Shown: positions 9,245-19,350, numbered from the stretch's first letter. The stretch: DNA of 48,787 nucleotides from Gemmataceae bacterium (GCA_019752375.1 JAIEMG010000032.1:1-48787), one strand, 5' to 3'. Notes: a model not told the origin generated them from the sequence alone. Translations and numbers: made by a program.

Positions 9245-9282
9245 GCAACAAAACAGCCCAGGGAGCCGCAGCCCCCTGGGCT
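9245..9282 (-). terminator. Rho-independent terminator of the 9455-11077 gene
   Basis: Read on the minus strand, a 9-bp stem (agcccaggg at 9282-9274 pairing with 9263-9255) is followed at once by tgttttgttg, a T-rich tail. It lies 173 bp beyond the present stop codon but only about 20 bp beyond the second, distal copy of the gene end at 9303-9338, which supports the idea that the distal copy is the original 3' end. Confidence 0.7.
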
Positions 9283-9302
9283 TGTGCAGTTTCACCCGAT
9301 TC

Positions 9303-9490
9303 TCACTGCTCCGCGTTGCCCTTCTGGACCTGCGCCAGTCTGTAGCCGCAGGCTTCAGCCTGCGGAGTGCATGTATCGCACCTGGGACGCCATTCCGCAG
9401 GCTGAAGCCTGCGGCTACAGACGTTGCGCGGGGTCCTTACGCGGAAGCTGGCGATCACTGCTCCGCGTTGCCCTTCTGGACCTGCGCCAG
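9303..9490. repeat. 36-bp direct duplication of a gene 3' end around a palindrome pair
   Basis: Bases 9303-9338 and 9455-9490 are identical over 36 bp. The right copy is the last 11 sense codons plus stop of the secreted-protein gene 9455-11077; the left copy is a detached duplicate that still has the stop codon. Between them lie 116 bp containing a REP/iREP-like pair. This is the pattern left by an insertion that duplicated its target, or by a tandem duplication later split by an insertion. Confidence 0.85.
9342..9418. repeat. REP/iREP-like palindrome pair 1
   Basis: A 24-base unit at 9342-9365 consists of GTAG followed by a 9-bp stem with a two-base loop (ccgcaggct tc agcctgcgg). Its exact reverse complement lies at 9395-9418, ending CTAC. 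A GTAG tetranucleotide before a short imperfect palindrome, arranged head to head, is the signature of REP sequences and of BIMEs, which are mobilised by REP-associated tyrosine transposases (Y1 family). The match is by form; no such transposase is in this window. Confidence 0.8.
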
Positions 9491-11077
9491 CAGGACGAAG
9501 AACTTGACCACTTGCGCCTTCATGGTGAAGCGCACCTTGAGCGCCTTGCCGCCTTCCACCGTGAAGCGGATGCGGTCGGCGTCCTTGGTCTTGCCGAACG
9601 CGTCTTCGATCAGTTTGGCGGCTTCCTTGTGCTCGCGCTCCAGCGCCGGCCCGAGGCGCCTGACGGACATCTCGAACTGGAACTGCGGCCCCTCCTGCGG
9701 CTTGGCTGCGATCGCTTCCTTGAGGGCCGATAGTCCGCCCTCGCCGAAGCCGATCAGCACCGCATCCGAACGCAAGGCCAGGTACAGCGGATTGACGCCG
9801 AACAGCGCCTTGGCCTTGTCGTCGATGTCCTTCTCGATCTTGAACTTGTGAATCTTGACGGCACCGACGGAATCGGCGTCGAACTCGATCTTGTCCTGCT
9901 CTTCCTGTTTCAGGCCTTTGACCAGCGTGCGGAAGGCCTTGTCGATCGCGGCACCGTCCTTCACCTTCATGCCGCCGACCACGCCGTAGCGATTGTCCTT
10001 GCTCGGCCCGCGCAGGCTGAATGCCAGGTCGAGATCGCCGGCCTTGAACGTCGGGCCCAGCACGTCGAGGAACTTCTTGGCTGCTTCGCGCTTGGCTTCG
10101 TCCTTCTCCTTGTCCAGCGCCTGCTTGACGCCTTCATCGTAAACCGGGCCCAGCGCCTTGGTCACTTCGGCCGGGAGGACGATGTGCAGGAGACCATTCA
10201 TGGCCGAATCGGTGCCGAGAGCGCCCAGGAAGAGGGTCTTGGACTGTCCCAGCTCCGCGATGTCGGAAGCGAGCTTGGAACCGGACTTGCCCTGAAGGGT
10301 CAAGTCGGTGACCAGCTCGTTGTTCTTGCGGTCCACGTCCACGTTGATGGTCATCGCGCCGCCCTCCTTGAAGAGCTGCGTGATGCGGCGGGCCATTTCC
10401 TTCATGACCGCCACGCGGAACTTCTGCTGGGCTTCGGTTTCGTTGTCGAGCTTCTTGTCCGCCTCGTCCGCCAGCTTCATTTCCATCTGGCCGAGCGCGA
10501 GCTGCTTGATTGCGTCCGGAATGCGATCGAAACGCATCGTGATCGACAGCGTGGCAGCGGGATTGCCGGGCAGCACGGTCGCCGGCGTCAGCAGCTTGTT
10601 CTTGTCGATGGCCGACTTCGTCTGGGCGGTGACGTAGACGTAATTGTTGGCGAAGCGGAAGTAAGCGTCGGTCGGCGAGTTGGGCGGGGTAAAGGTGTAG
10701 ATGCCGCCCTCGCCCTTCTGCACGCCGAGGTTCAGACGGTCGAGCAGGGCAAGAAATGCCTTTTCGTCGGCGATGGGGACCATCAGCACGCCGGTACTGT
10801 CGATGAAGTTGGCGCCGACGGTGCCGTAGAACGCCATCGGTTTCTTGGTGTCGATGCCTTCCAGGCCCTTGGCGCCGACCATGGACTTGAGGAAGCCGTC
10901 CATCTGCTTGGCCAGCTCTTCTTGGCCAACCAGCGTGACCATGTACTTGGCGTCGTCCATCAAACTATCGATGGAGCGGACGCGAACGATGAGAGACGGC
11001 GCCTCGTCCTGCGCGCGGGCCGCCACGGGAAAGGCGACGGCCAGCAGAGCGACGAGAGGCAGAAAGCGCGATCGCAT
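9455..11077 (-). CDS. Exported protein of unknown function
   Basis: A 540-residue protein with a clear signal peptide (MRSRFLPLVALLAVAFPVAARAQ, cut after ARA or AQ), so it is exported. The mature part has no motif I can name. It contains repeated stretches of the form GAL/GGM plus alternating hydrophobic strands (PLYLALRSDAVLIGFGEGGL), reminiscent of the DUF3352 type of secreted beta-rich repeats, but I cannot confirm this. The middle has a lysine- and glutamate-rich helix (DKEKDEAKREAAKKF). ATG 11077 is set by AAGGAG at 11085-11090. It is divergent from the PmoA-like gene with 115 bp between starts. Its last 11 codons and stop are duplicated 152 bp downstream at 9303-9338. Confidence 0.8.
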   Translation of the reverse strand: MRSRFLPLVALLAVAFPVAARAQDEAPSLIVRVRSIDSLMDDAKYMVTLVGQEELAKQMDGFLKSMVGAKGLEGIDTKKPMAFYGTVGANFIDSTGVLMVPIADEKAFLALLDRLNLGVQKGEGGIYTFTPPNSPTDAYFRFANNYVYVTAQTKSAIDKNKLLTPATVLPGNPAATLSITMRFDRIPDAIKQLALGQMEMKLADEADKKLDNETEAQQKFRVAVMKEMARRITQLFKEGGAMTINVDVDRKNNELVTDLTLQGKSGSKLASDIAELGQSKTLFLGALGTDSAMNGLLHIVLPAEVTKALGPVYDEGVKQALDKEKDEAKREAAKKFLDVLGPTFKAGDLDLAFSLRGPSKDNRYGVVGGMKVKDGAAIDKAFRTLVKGLKQEEQDKIEFDADSVGAVKIHKFKIEKDIDDKAKALFGVNPLYLALRSDAVLIGFGEGGLSALKEAIAAKPQEGPQFQFEMSVRRLGPALEREHKEAAKLIEDAFGKTKDADRIRFTVEGGKALKVRFTMKAQVVKFFVLLAQVQKGNAEQ

Positions 11078-11192
11078 GAGGAACTCCTTTGCCAGAAGGT
11101 GAAGGGCCAGCGGCCCTTTTGATTTGCGTTCGCCGGGAATACCCTCTATCCTCCCGAAAAGTGTCAACAACGCCTTCCGGGAGTCCGAAATC

Positions 11193-12272
11193 ATGAAGCC
11201 AAGCGCGGCCCAGAGTACAACGGAACGCTTCCTTGCCGCAAGATCGCATTTTACGCTGCTTGCCGGCCTTGGCGTTTGTGCCGCCCTGCTCGTGCTTTCC
11301 GGCGGCGGAACCGGCGCCGAGCCGTCCGCTGTCGGCATCGAGGCAAACAAGGAACAGATCACGTTTTCCGCCGGCAAGGATTTGGTGGCCAAGTATCACA
11401 TCGCACCCACCGTGGCCAAGCCGTACTTCTGGCCGCTCCAGGGCGCCGGCGGCGTGCCGTTGACGCGTGCCTGGCCAATGGTCAAGGGTGAAAAGGGCGA
11501 GACGACCGACCATCCGCATCAGAAATCCGCCTGGTTCTGTCATGGCGACGTGATCGTGGAAGGCTTCCCGCGCAAGGACAAGGTGAAGAAGAGCGACATC
11601 GAAGGGGTCGATTTCTGGTCCGAGGCCGGTAACCACGGCAAAATTGTATGCGTCGAGGTGGGCGAGCCGAAACTGAACAAGAACCACGGCCAGATCGCGA
11701 CGAAGAACGAATGGCGTAATTCCGAGGGCAAAAAGCTGCTCGACGAAACGCGGACGATTCACCTCTACGACTTCGGCGACACTCGGTTGTTCGTCCTGGA
11801 CATCGATTTACACGCCAGCGTCGGCGCCATCGAGTTCGGCGACACGAAAGAGGGCTCGTTCGGCATCCGCATCAACGACACCATTCGCGAAGGCGCGATG
11901 GGCAAGGGCAAGCTGGAGAACGCCGACGGCAAGGTGGGCGAAAAGAACCTCTGGGGCCATAAGTCGGTCTGGTGCGACTATTCCGGCCCCATCGACGGCA
12001 AGGTGGTCGGCGTGGCCATCCTGGACGATCCAACGAACTCGCCGGCAGCCTGCTGGCACAGCCGTGGCTATGGCCTGATGGCCGCGAACCCGTTCGGCCG
12101 AGCGGATTCCGATTTCCCCGCCATGAAGGACAACAAGGATCGTGCCAAGGTCGCGAAAGGCGGGCACCTGAAACTTCGCTATGGCATGCTGCTGCATCCG
12201 GGCGACGCGAAGGAAGGCAAGATCGCGGATTACTATCAGCGCTTTGTGAAGTTGAAAGACGAAGGCAAATAA
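11193..12272 (+). CDS. PmoA-like (DUF6807) exported protein
   Basis: A 359-residue protein of the PmoA/DUF6807 family, common in planctomycetes and Bacteroidetes. The family motif HPHQKSAWFCHGDV is present around residues 108-121, along with the conserved VWCDYSG and PFGRADSDFP regions later in the protein. Residues about 18-40 form a hydrophobic signal segment after a basic N-terminus, so export is likely. Despite the family name, there is no evidence for methane oxidation; members often sit in carbohydrate-utilisation loci and their activity is not established. ATG 11193 gives the shortest N-terminus before the signal segment; the frame is open 23 codons further upstream. Confidence 0.82.
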   Translation: MKPSAAQSTTERFLAARSHFTLLAGLGVCAALLVLSGGGTGAEPSAVGIEANKEQITFSAGKDLVAKYHIAPTVAKPYFWPLQGAGGVPLTRAWPMVKGEKGETTDHPHQKSAWFCHGDVIVEGFPRKDKVKKSDIEGVDFWSEAGNHGKIVCVEVGEPKLNKNHGQIATKNEWRNSEGKKLLDETRTIHLYDFGDTRLFVLDIDLHASVGAIEFGDTKEGSFGIRINDTIREGAMGKGKLENADGKVGEKNLWGHKSVWCDYSGPIDGKVVGVAILDDPTNSPAACWHSRGYGLMAANPFGRADSDFPAMKDNKDRAKVAKGGHLKLRYGMLLHPGDAKEGKIADYYQRFVKLKDEGK

Positions 12273-12281
12273 GCGGTAAGC

Positions 12282-12483
12282 CGATTTCTGTGGGGCACGT
12301 TTTTAGGAGCCGCGTAACAATAAGTTGAACAATTGCACGTAGGACGGATTTCCAATCCGTCCATAGAAGACCGGACGGATTGGAAATCCGTCCTACAGGA
12401 ATTGCACAAGTGATTCTTGCGCGGAGCCTTAGCGTGCCGGCCTCGTGCATCCCGGTACGTAAAAACGTGCCCCACAGAAATCG
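12282..12483. repeat. 24-bp inverted repeats enclosing a REP-like pair
   Basis: Bases 12282-12305 and 12460-12483 are perfect 24-bp reverse complements (core gtggggcacgttttta), bounding 202 bp. Nested inside is the REP/iREP-like pair at 12339-12396, itself flanked by the direct repeat aattgcac (12331-12338 and 12400-12407). There is no reading frame for a transposase. The layout resembles a small non-autonomous element (MITE-like) with a second element inserted inside it. It fills most of the gap between two convergent genes. Confidence 0.75.
12339..12396. repeat. REP/iREP-like palindrome pair 2
   Basis: GTAG at 12339 leads into a stem gacggatt tcc aatccgtc (unit 12339-12362). The exact reverse complement is at 12373-12396. 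The 8-bp direct repeats aattgcac on both sides look like a target-site duplication. Same architecture as pair 1 at 9342 but a different stem sequence. When translated, this repeat gives the peptide pattern TDFQSVR/GLEIRPT, which I recall from many spurious planctomycete proteins. Confidence 0.8.
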
Positions 12484-12518
12484 TGCATGTCAGCACGTTA
12501 CCCACAGATCTGAAGCTG

Positions 12519-13307
12519 CTACCCCACCGCGACGCCGACGAGCACGTCGTATAGCCCGTGCGCTCCGACCACGATTCCAAAGCCGCGCATCTCGTACAGG
12601 AGCGCGAAGTACACGCCCGCCAGCGTCCGAAACACAAACACGAAGTCGTCGAATGCTTCGCCGTAAGGGCCGACGTGGTGTGCCGTCGAGAATAGCACCG
12701 CGGACACGACCGCGCCGACGATCACCGACGGGATCGGCGGAAAACTGACGCCGCGCAGAAGCATCACGAGCCCGGAGTAGAGCAGCAGCCGAAAGATCAC
12801 TTCCTCATAGATGCCCGCGCCGACGAATGTGACGACCTGGCCGATGCCCGTTCCCGGCTGCGGGGGATAACTCATGGCCGGGCCAAGTGCCTGGATCAGC
12901 GGCCCAAGGCCCCTGCTGATGCACCATAACACCACGGCAAAGATCACGCTCTCGATCGCCATTCCCAGCCAGACCGTGGCGACCGCATCGGGCCGTTCTT
13001 GCCAGCGGACCACGCTCCCGATGACGAGTAGCGCGACGACCAGCGCCGGCGCCCAGTAGAGCTGGTGGAGCCCGAAGCGTTCCAGGCCGAATCGCAGCCA
13101 GGCATCGGCGCCGTTGCGCAATAGCTCCGCCTGACCGCCGCCAATCCAGAGCACGCCGCACTCGTAAATCAGCAGAAGTGGAAGCAGATACAGCAAGCAC
13201 GGCCACGGATGCCGGGTGGCGGCAAGGTAGCTTTCGGAGGCCACGGCATGGCTGTCATCGTGAAGGTATCCGCGTCGCGATGACCGAGGTGCGGAAACGA
13301 AGGGCAT
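12519..13307 (-). CDS. CPBP-family intramembrane glutamic protease
   Basis: A 262-residue multi-pass membrane protein of the CPBP (Rce1/Abi-like) family. The catalytic signature is intact: EEVIFR with Glu168, Glu169 and Arg173, His210/His211 in FSTAHH, and His250-x3-Asp254 in AHGLYD, where most members have Asn. Roughly six to eight hydrophobic segments are visible. Family members cleave prenylated or other membrane substrates, or process peptides in bacteriocin and stress systems; the substrate here is unknown. ATG 13307 is preceded by AAGGAG at 13316-13321. It lies 41 bp downstream of the HD-GYP gene on the same strand, so the two are probably co-transcribed. Confidence 0.85.
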   Translation of the reverse strand: MPFVSAPRSSRRGYLHDDSHAVASESYLAATRHPWPCLLYLLPLLLIYECGVLWIGGGQAELLRNGADAWLRFGLERFGLHQLYWAPALVVALLVIGSVVRWQERPDAVATVWLGMAIESVIFAVVLWCISRGLGPLIQALGPAMSYPPQPGTGIGQVVTFVGAGIYEEVIFRLLLYSGLVMLLRGVSFPPIPSVIVGAVVSAVLFSTAHHVGPYGEAFDDFVFVFRTLAGVYFALLYEMRGFGIVVGAHGLYDVLVGVAVG

Positions 13308-13348
13308 GGATCGGCTCCTTACCCGCGGGCGACTCCCGGAAAGGCCGT

Positions 13349-14755
13349 TCACGCCAGCTCGGCATAGCGCTTGCCCAGCAATGCCCGTCCTTCGCTGGCC
13401 GGCACCGCCCGGACGATGGAGCGGCCATCGCACTCGGCCAGGTCGAGGTGTCTCGGCATCGGCAGCGGCTGACCCTGCGGCGTGGTGAGCAAGGCGACGA
13501 CCGGCCGGGCCGGCGTGTTCAGCTCTTGCCGGACCGCATGCGTGGCGACGACGATGCCGATCGCGCCATCGGCGAGCTCGACGACCGACCCCACCGGGTA
13601 GAAGGAAAGGTGCAGCAGCCGCTCGGCGTAACTTCGATCAAGACTGCCCTTGTCGGCCAGCAGCAGCGTGTCGGTCAGCGCCGTTCGCGGCTCGTGGGCG
13701 GCGCGGTGCGGACGATGGGCGCACAGGGCCGCATAGACGTCACAGACCGCCAGCAAGCGCGCCAGCGGCGGAATTTGCGTGTCGCGCAGGCCGAGCGGGT
13801 AGCCGGTGCCGTCCAGGCGCTCGTGATGGCACGCCGTCGCCTCCGCCAGCCAGCCGCTATCCGGCAGCAGGCGCGCCACCTGGTCGGCGCCCGTGCGGAC
13901 GTGCGCTTCCATCACGCGTCGCTGCGCGTCATTCAGGCTGCCCGGCAAGGTGACAATCTCGTTCGGCACACGCAGCATGCCCACGTCGTGAATCAGCGCG
14001 GCCAGCACGGCCTGGACCGCCTGCCCGCGCAGGTCCGGATCGTGCCGAACCAGCCGCGCCATCACTTGGGCGACGTTCAGACTATGACTGACGACAATGT
14101 GAATGGCCGAGACCGGTGCGTCCGAGGTTTCGGTCAAGCGCAGCCGCAGGCGAACGCATTCGGACGCATCGGCGAGCAGAGTCTCCGCCATCTGCACGAG
14201 GCGTTTGAGGTCGGCCGACTTCCCCGCATCCAGGCCGCGCAGCAGCTCCGTCAATGTCGCCACCTGCTGGGACTCGGTCTGGCGCTGAGCGACCGCCGCC
14301 CGGATACCGCCGATGCGCTCCGCCACGACCACGAGCGTGCCTTCCAATCCTTCACAGAGCCGCAATTGCACGCTGGGCGAATCGGGATACGCCTGCACCA
14401 TGCGCAACGCGGTATCGGCGATGGACACGGTTTCACGATAGCGAGCAGCCAGCGTGTCCGCGGGGTCCGGCACCTCGGGGAAATGCTCGCCCAGTTGCCG
14501 CAGATGGACGAGCAGCCCCTGTCCCATCTCCAGCAGGCGGTGCGCCCGAGCCGTCAATCGGTTCGGCATCGGCGGAGTGGGTGCGGTCTCCGCCAGTTGC
14601 CGAAAGGAGCCGTCGAAGAGGGCGCCATAGTGTGACGCAACCTTTAGCCGCCCCTCCACACGCTGCGTCGAGGCCGATGGCCCGTCCCCGGGTGTCTGTT
14701 CCAGGCGCTGCCGCAGGGAGGCAATCTTCGATAGAAGGGTTCGCGTCTCGCTCAT
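13349..14755 (-). CDS. HD-GYP domain protein (probable c-di-GMP phosphodiesterase)
   Basis: A 468-residue protein. The C-terminal half is an HD-GYP domain: His256-Asp257 in LIHDVGM, His285 in EAHVRTGAD, and HHERLDGTGYP at 310-320. These metal-binding and GYP residues are the ones needed to break down cyclic di-GMP (some members act on cGAMP), so an active enzyme is likely. The N-terminal 220 residues are helical with no receiver or PAS domain that I can recognise; they may be a sensor or a coiled segment. About 125 residues follow the HD-GYP core and may form a small beta domain. ATG 14755 is chosen over an upstream open extension that runs through a hexamer repeat. It is divergent from the sigma-54 response regulator, which may control or share its signal. 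Confidence 0.87.
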   Translation of the reverse strand: MSETRTLLSKIASLRQRLEQTPGDGPSASTQRVEGRLKVASHYGALFDGSFRQLAETAPTPPMPNRLTARAHRLLEMGQGLLVHLRQLGEHFPEVPDPADTLAARYRETVSIADTALRMVQAYPDSPSVQLRLCEGLEGTLVVVAERIGGIRAAVAQRQTESQQVATLTELLRGLDAGKSADLKRLVQMAETLLADASECVRLRLRLTETSDAPVSAIHIVVSHSLNVAQVMARLVRHDPDLRGQAVQAVLAALIHDVGMLRVPNEIVTLPGSLNDAQRRVMEAHVRTGADQVARLLPDSGWLAEATACHHERLDGTGYPLGLRDTQIPPLARLLAVCDVYAALCAHRPHRAAHEPRTALTDTLLLADKGSLDRSYAERLLHLSFYPVGSVVELADGAIGIVVATHAVRQELNTPARPVVALLTTPQGQPLPMPRHLDLAECDGRSIVRAVPASEGRALLGKRYAELA

Positions 14756-14882
14756 GGCTTTCCTCTCGTGCCCCGCTTGCCCGATTTGCCGATCGCGGAG
14801 CGAAGATGTGCGGAATCTTCCTGTAATATCGGCCAAACCAAGAAGGCGACTTGAGACGGACGGACAACCACCCGTCTTATCC

Positions 14883-14974
14883 GTGCCCGTGCCGGTGCCC
14901 GTGCCCGTGCCCGGATTCGTTGGGGCACGGGCGCGAATCAAATCGGGCACGGGCACCGGCACGGGCACGGGCAC
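14883..14974. repeat. Hexamer-repeat palindrome between divergent regulators
   Basis: Two 31-base arms, 14883-14913 (repeats of gtgccc with one gtgccg) and 14944-14974 (repeats of gggcac with one ggcacc), face each other. An inner pair gattcg/cgaatc lies at 14914-14919 and 14934-14939. The arms are near reverse complements, with the odd hexamer in a shifted position. It forms a long GC-rich hairpin in the 311-bp gap between the HD-GYP and response-regulator starts, which otherwise shows no gene. It is not a CRISPR array: the repeats are contiguous and without spacers. Confidence 0.8.
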
Positions 14975-15066
14975 GAAATGACGGGGACGGGTACGAAGAA
15001 CGTGATTCGTAGGGCCATTCGCTACGTTCCTTTGCCCATCTTCCCCCACCCAGTAAAATACTCCTC

Positions 15067-16569
<1,503 letters not shown>

Positions 16570-16639
16570 CCCCCATCCTTGAGCCCGACGCGCAAGCAAG
16601 GGATTCGGAATCTCAAGACCGTTCTCAACGGAGCAGAAC

Positions 16640-17332
16640 ATGCCAGTTCCGGTGCTGATGCCGACGGCGGAGCGCGACGCGAAGTTTGGCGGCGTCACTT
16701 ATCACATTGAAGGCGAGCTGGTGCCGGTGCTCCACGTCGAGCTGGGAGCGACGGCCATTTACTTCGAGCACTACATCCTCTTGTGGAAAGACCCGTCGGT
16801 GCTGATCGGCACCAAGTCGTTCAAGGGCGCGCTGCGGCGCGTGCTGGCGGGCATGCCGGTCTTCATGACGGAAGCGAAGGGCCCCGGCCGCATCGGCTTC
16901 AGCCGCGATGGCGCCGGCCACATCATCGCCCTGCACCTGCACGCGGGCGAGTCGGTCGAGGTCCGCGAGCACCAGTTCGTCGCCGCGACGGAGAACGTCG
17001 AGTACAGCTGCACCCGCGTCAAGGGCGTAACCAACCTGTTCCTGGGCGGGACCGGCATGTTCATCGACAAGTTCGCGTGCCAGAGCGACGAGGGCGTGCT
17101 CTGGCTGCACGGCTACGGCAACATTTTCGAGATCACCCTGGCCGAAGGTGAGCAGATCGACCTGGAACCCGGCTCCTGGATCTGCAAGGAAAGCACGGTC
17201 AAAATGGAGACTCAGCTCCAGCGCTTCTCGACCGGCTTCTTCGCCAGTGCGATGCAGCTGTGCTGGAACCGCTTCACGGGGCCAGGGTGGATCGCCATTC
17301 AGTCCATGAGCTTGCCGCTGCAGACCGAGTGA
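16640..17332 (+). CDS. AIM24 family protein
   Basis: A 230-residue protein of the AIM24 (TIGR00266-like) family, a beta-rich trimeric fold related to TRAP/tryptophan RNA-binding attenuation protein folds. Family patterns include GFSRDGAGHIIALHLHAGES, HQFVAAT and a C-terminal hydrophobic region. The cellular role is not established; the eukaryotic relative is a mitochondrial inner-membrane organiser. GGAG at 16630-16633 precedes the ATG. It starts 70 bp after the response regulator and ends 55 bp before mutL, on the same strand, so it could be in one transcript with either. Confidence 0.83.
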   Translation: MPVPVLMPTAERDAKFGGVTYHIEGELVPVLHVELGATAIYFEHYILLWKDPSVLIGTKSFKGALRRVLAGMPVFMTEAKGPGRIGFSRDGAGHIIALHLHAGESVEVREHQFVAATENVEYSCTRVKGVTNLFLGGTGMFIDKFACQSDEGVLWLHGYGNIFEITLAEGEQIDLEPGSWICKESTVKMETQLQRFSTGFFASAMQLCWNRFTGPGWIAIQSMSLPLQTE

Positions 17333-17387
17333 ACAGCGGTCGTAAGAGAGAAGAGGTTTGAATACCTCGCCCCTACGGAACCATCGC

Positions 17388-19226
17388 GTGCCGCGTATCC
17401 TGCAATTGCCGACATCCGTCATCACCAAGATCGCCGCCGGCGAGGTCATCGAGCGGCCGTCGAGCGTGGTCAAGGAACTGCTCGAAAACAGCGTCGATGC
17501 GGGCAGCACCTGTATTGACGTCGAAGTCGAGCAGGGCGGCACCGAGGTGATTCGCGTCGTCGACAACGGCTGCGGGATCCACGCCGACGATTTGCTGCTC
17601 GCCTTCGCCAGTCACGCCACCAGCAAGCTGAGCAGTGCGGACGACCTGTTCCGTATCGGCACGATGGGTTTCCGCGGCGAGGCCCTGGCGTCCATCGGCG
17701 GCGTGGCGCAGGTGACGTTGCAATCGCGGCCGGCCGATCGAACTTGCGGCGCCGAGATCGGCAGCAATGGCGGCGAACTGTCTGCCATCCGGCCCTGGAA
17801 CGGCGCGCCCGGCACCCGCATCGAGGTCCGGCATCTGTTCTTCAACACGCCCGTCCGGCGCAAGTTCCTCAAGACGATGCCGACGGAGATGGGCCACGTC
17901 AGCGAAGCGGTCACACGGCTGGCTCTCTCACATCCCCAGCTGCAACTGAACTTGCGGCACAACGGCAAACGCGTCTACGAAGTGCCGGCCTCGGCGCCGC
18001 TCGTCGATCGCATCGGCCTCTTCTTCGGCGCCGACCTCAAGAAGCAGCTTTACGAGCTGGACGTGCAGGCCGGGCCGTTGCGACTCCATGGCTGGATTGC
18101 CGATCCGGCGGCCGAGCGCGGCAGCGCCAAGATGCAGTACCTGTTCGTCAACGGCCGCTGGGTCCGCGACCGCAGCCTGGGCCACGCCTTGCAGGAAGCG
18201 TACCGCGGGCTGCTGATGACGGGTCGCTACGCCGTCGCGTTCCTCTTCCTCGATCTGCCGCCGGACCAGGTCGACGTGAACATTCATCCGACCAAGTCCG
18301 AAGTGCGCTTCCGGGATTCGCATGCAGCCTATCACCTGGTCCTGACCGCGGTCCGCGAACGGCTGCGCAAGGAAAACTTGACGGCGCAGCTGCGCGTTTC
18401 GACGCTGGGCATTCCGCAGATGCCCAATGGCACCGCACCGTGGTCGCTTTCTCCCTCTCCCGCGCCGGCACCCTTGTTGCCGCTGTCGGCGCCAGCTGCC
18501 GCTGCCATTCCCGGTCCGGTTCGCAACGCGGAATCCGCGGTACTCCCAGCGTGGGAACAGCCCGCGTCCGAGCAAGCGTCCACGGACAGCTCGGACCGAT
18601 TGGAAATGGAACCGCGATCGCTGACGGAGGAATCGGCACCAGCGCCTTGGATCAGCGACCCGAAAGTGCTTCAGCTTTACGATTCCTACCTGGTCGTGGA
18701 AACGCCGGAAGGGATGCTGGTCATCGATCAGCACGCACTGCACGAGCGCATCCTGTTCGAGCACCTCAAGCAACGCATCGGCACGGGCGACCTGGAAATC
18801 CAGCGCTTGCTGATCCCCGAACCGGTGGACCTGAGCGCCGAGCAAGCCGCTCGGACGCTGGAGCACCGCGGCGCGCTGGCCGAACTCGGCCTGGAAGTGG
18901 ACGACTTTGGCGGCGGCACCCTACTGCTGACCAGTTATCCCGCGATCCTCGGCCATCGTTCCCCGCAAGGCATCCTGAAGGCGGTGGTCGATCACCTCGT
19001 CACGCAGGAACGGCCGCCGACCCGCGAAGTCCTGCTCAACGACCTCCTCAGCTTGATGGCCTGCCATGCGGCCGTCCGCGCCGGCGATCGGCTGACTGCG
19101 GATCAGATCTCCGCACTCGTCGCTCAACGAAGCCTTGCCAACGACACCCACCATTGCCCACACGGGCGGCCGACGACGTTGCTGTTCAGCAAGCACGACC
19201 TCGATCGGCAGTTTCGGCGCGTGTAG
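17388..19226 (+). CDS. mutL: DNA mismatch repair endonuclease MutL
   Basis: MutL of about 612 residues, the mismatch-repair ATPase that links MutS recognition to strand cutting. The GHKL ATPase N-terminus is complete: KIAAGEVIERPSSVVKELLENS region, DNGCGI, and GFRGEAL. A proline- and alanine-rich linker (about 350-415) leads to the C-terminal domain. That domain carries the metal-dependent nuclease motif DQHALHERILFE (DQHA-x2-E-x4-E, Asp about 447), plus ACHAAVRAG and CPHGRPT, so this is the endonuclease type found in bacteria without MutH. I prefer GTG 17388, which gives the usual MPRILQLP start; TTG 17358 would add ten residues. A REP-like pair begins 11 bp after the stop. Confidence 0.95.
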   Translation: MPRILQLPTSVITKIAAGEVIERPSSVVKELLENSVDAGSTCIDVEVEQGGTEVIRVVDNGCGIHADDLLLAFASHATSKLSSADDLFRIGTMGFRGEALASIGGVAQVTLQSRPADRTCGAEIGSNGGELSAIRPWNGAPGTRIEVRHLFFNTPVRRKFLKTMPTEMGHVSEAVTRLALSHPQLQLNLRHNGKRVYEVPASAPLVDRIGLFFGADLKKQLYELDVQAGPLRLHGWIADPAAERGSAKMQYLFVNGRWVRDRSLGHALQEAYRGLLMTGRYAVAFLFLDLPPDQVDVNIHPTKSEVRFRDSHAAYHLVLTAVRERLRKENLTAQLRVSTLGIPQMPNGTAPWSLSPSPAPAPLLPLSAPAAAAIPGPVRNAESAVLPAWEQPASEQASTDSSDRLEMEPRSLTEESAPAPWISDPKVLQLYDSYLVVETPEGMLVIDQHALHERILFEHLKQRIGTGDLEIQRLLIPEPVDLSAEQAARTLEHRGALAELGLEVDDFGGGTLLLTSYPAILGHRSPQGILKAVVDHLVTQERPPTREVLLNDLLSLMACHAAVRAGDRLTADQISALVAQRSLANDTHHCPHGRPTTLLFSKHDLDRQFRRV

Positions 19227-19236
19227 AACCCCTCTT

Positions 19237-19350
19237 GTAGGGTGCGTCAAGCGTACTCGCGCGGACGCACCGGAATGTAGACGCGTCCGTACATCGTCCG
19301 GCACCGGTGAGTTTCGGTGCGTCCGCGCGAGTACGCTTGACGCACCCTAC
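19237..19350. repeat. REP/iREP-like palindrome pair 3
   Basis: GTAG at 19237 starts a 35-base unit (19237-19271) with stem ggtgcgtc/gacgcacc around a 15-base loop. Its perfect reverse complement occupies 19316-19350 and ends CTAC. The 44 bases between are unrelated. It lies in the 248-bp gap between mutL and the next gene. Same plan as pairs 1 and 2, again with a different stem sequence. Confidence 0.8.

Noticed and set aside
8946-9851. Plus-strand frame spanning repeat copy A and the duplicated gene end
   Set aside because: It is composed of repeat sequence and antisense of the secreted-protein gene.
14883-14974. CRISPR-like array
   Set aside because: Six-base repeats are contiguous with no unique spacers, and no cas gene is nearby.
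17358-17387. TTG start for MutL
   Set aside because: The purine-rich run is only one base from TTG, and family proteins begin at the position of GTG 17388.
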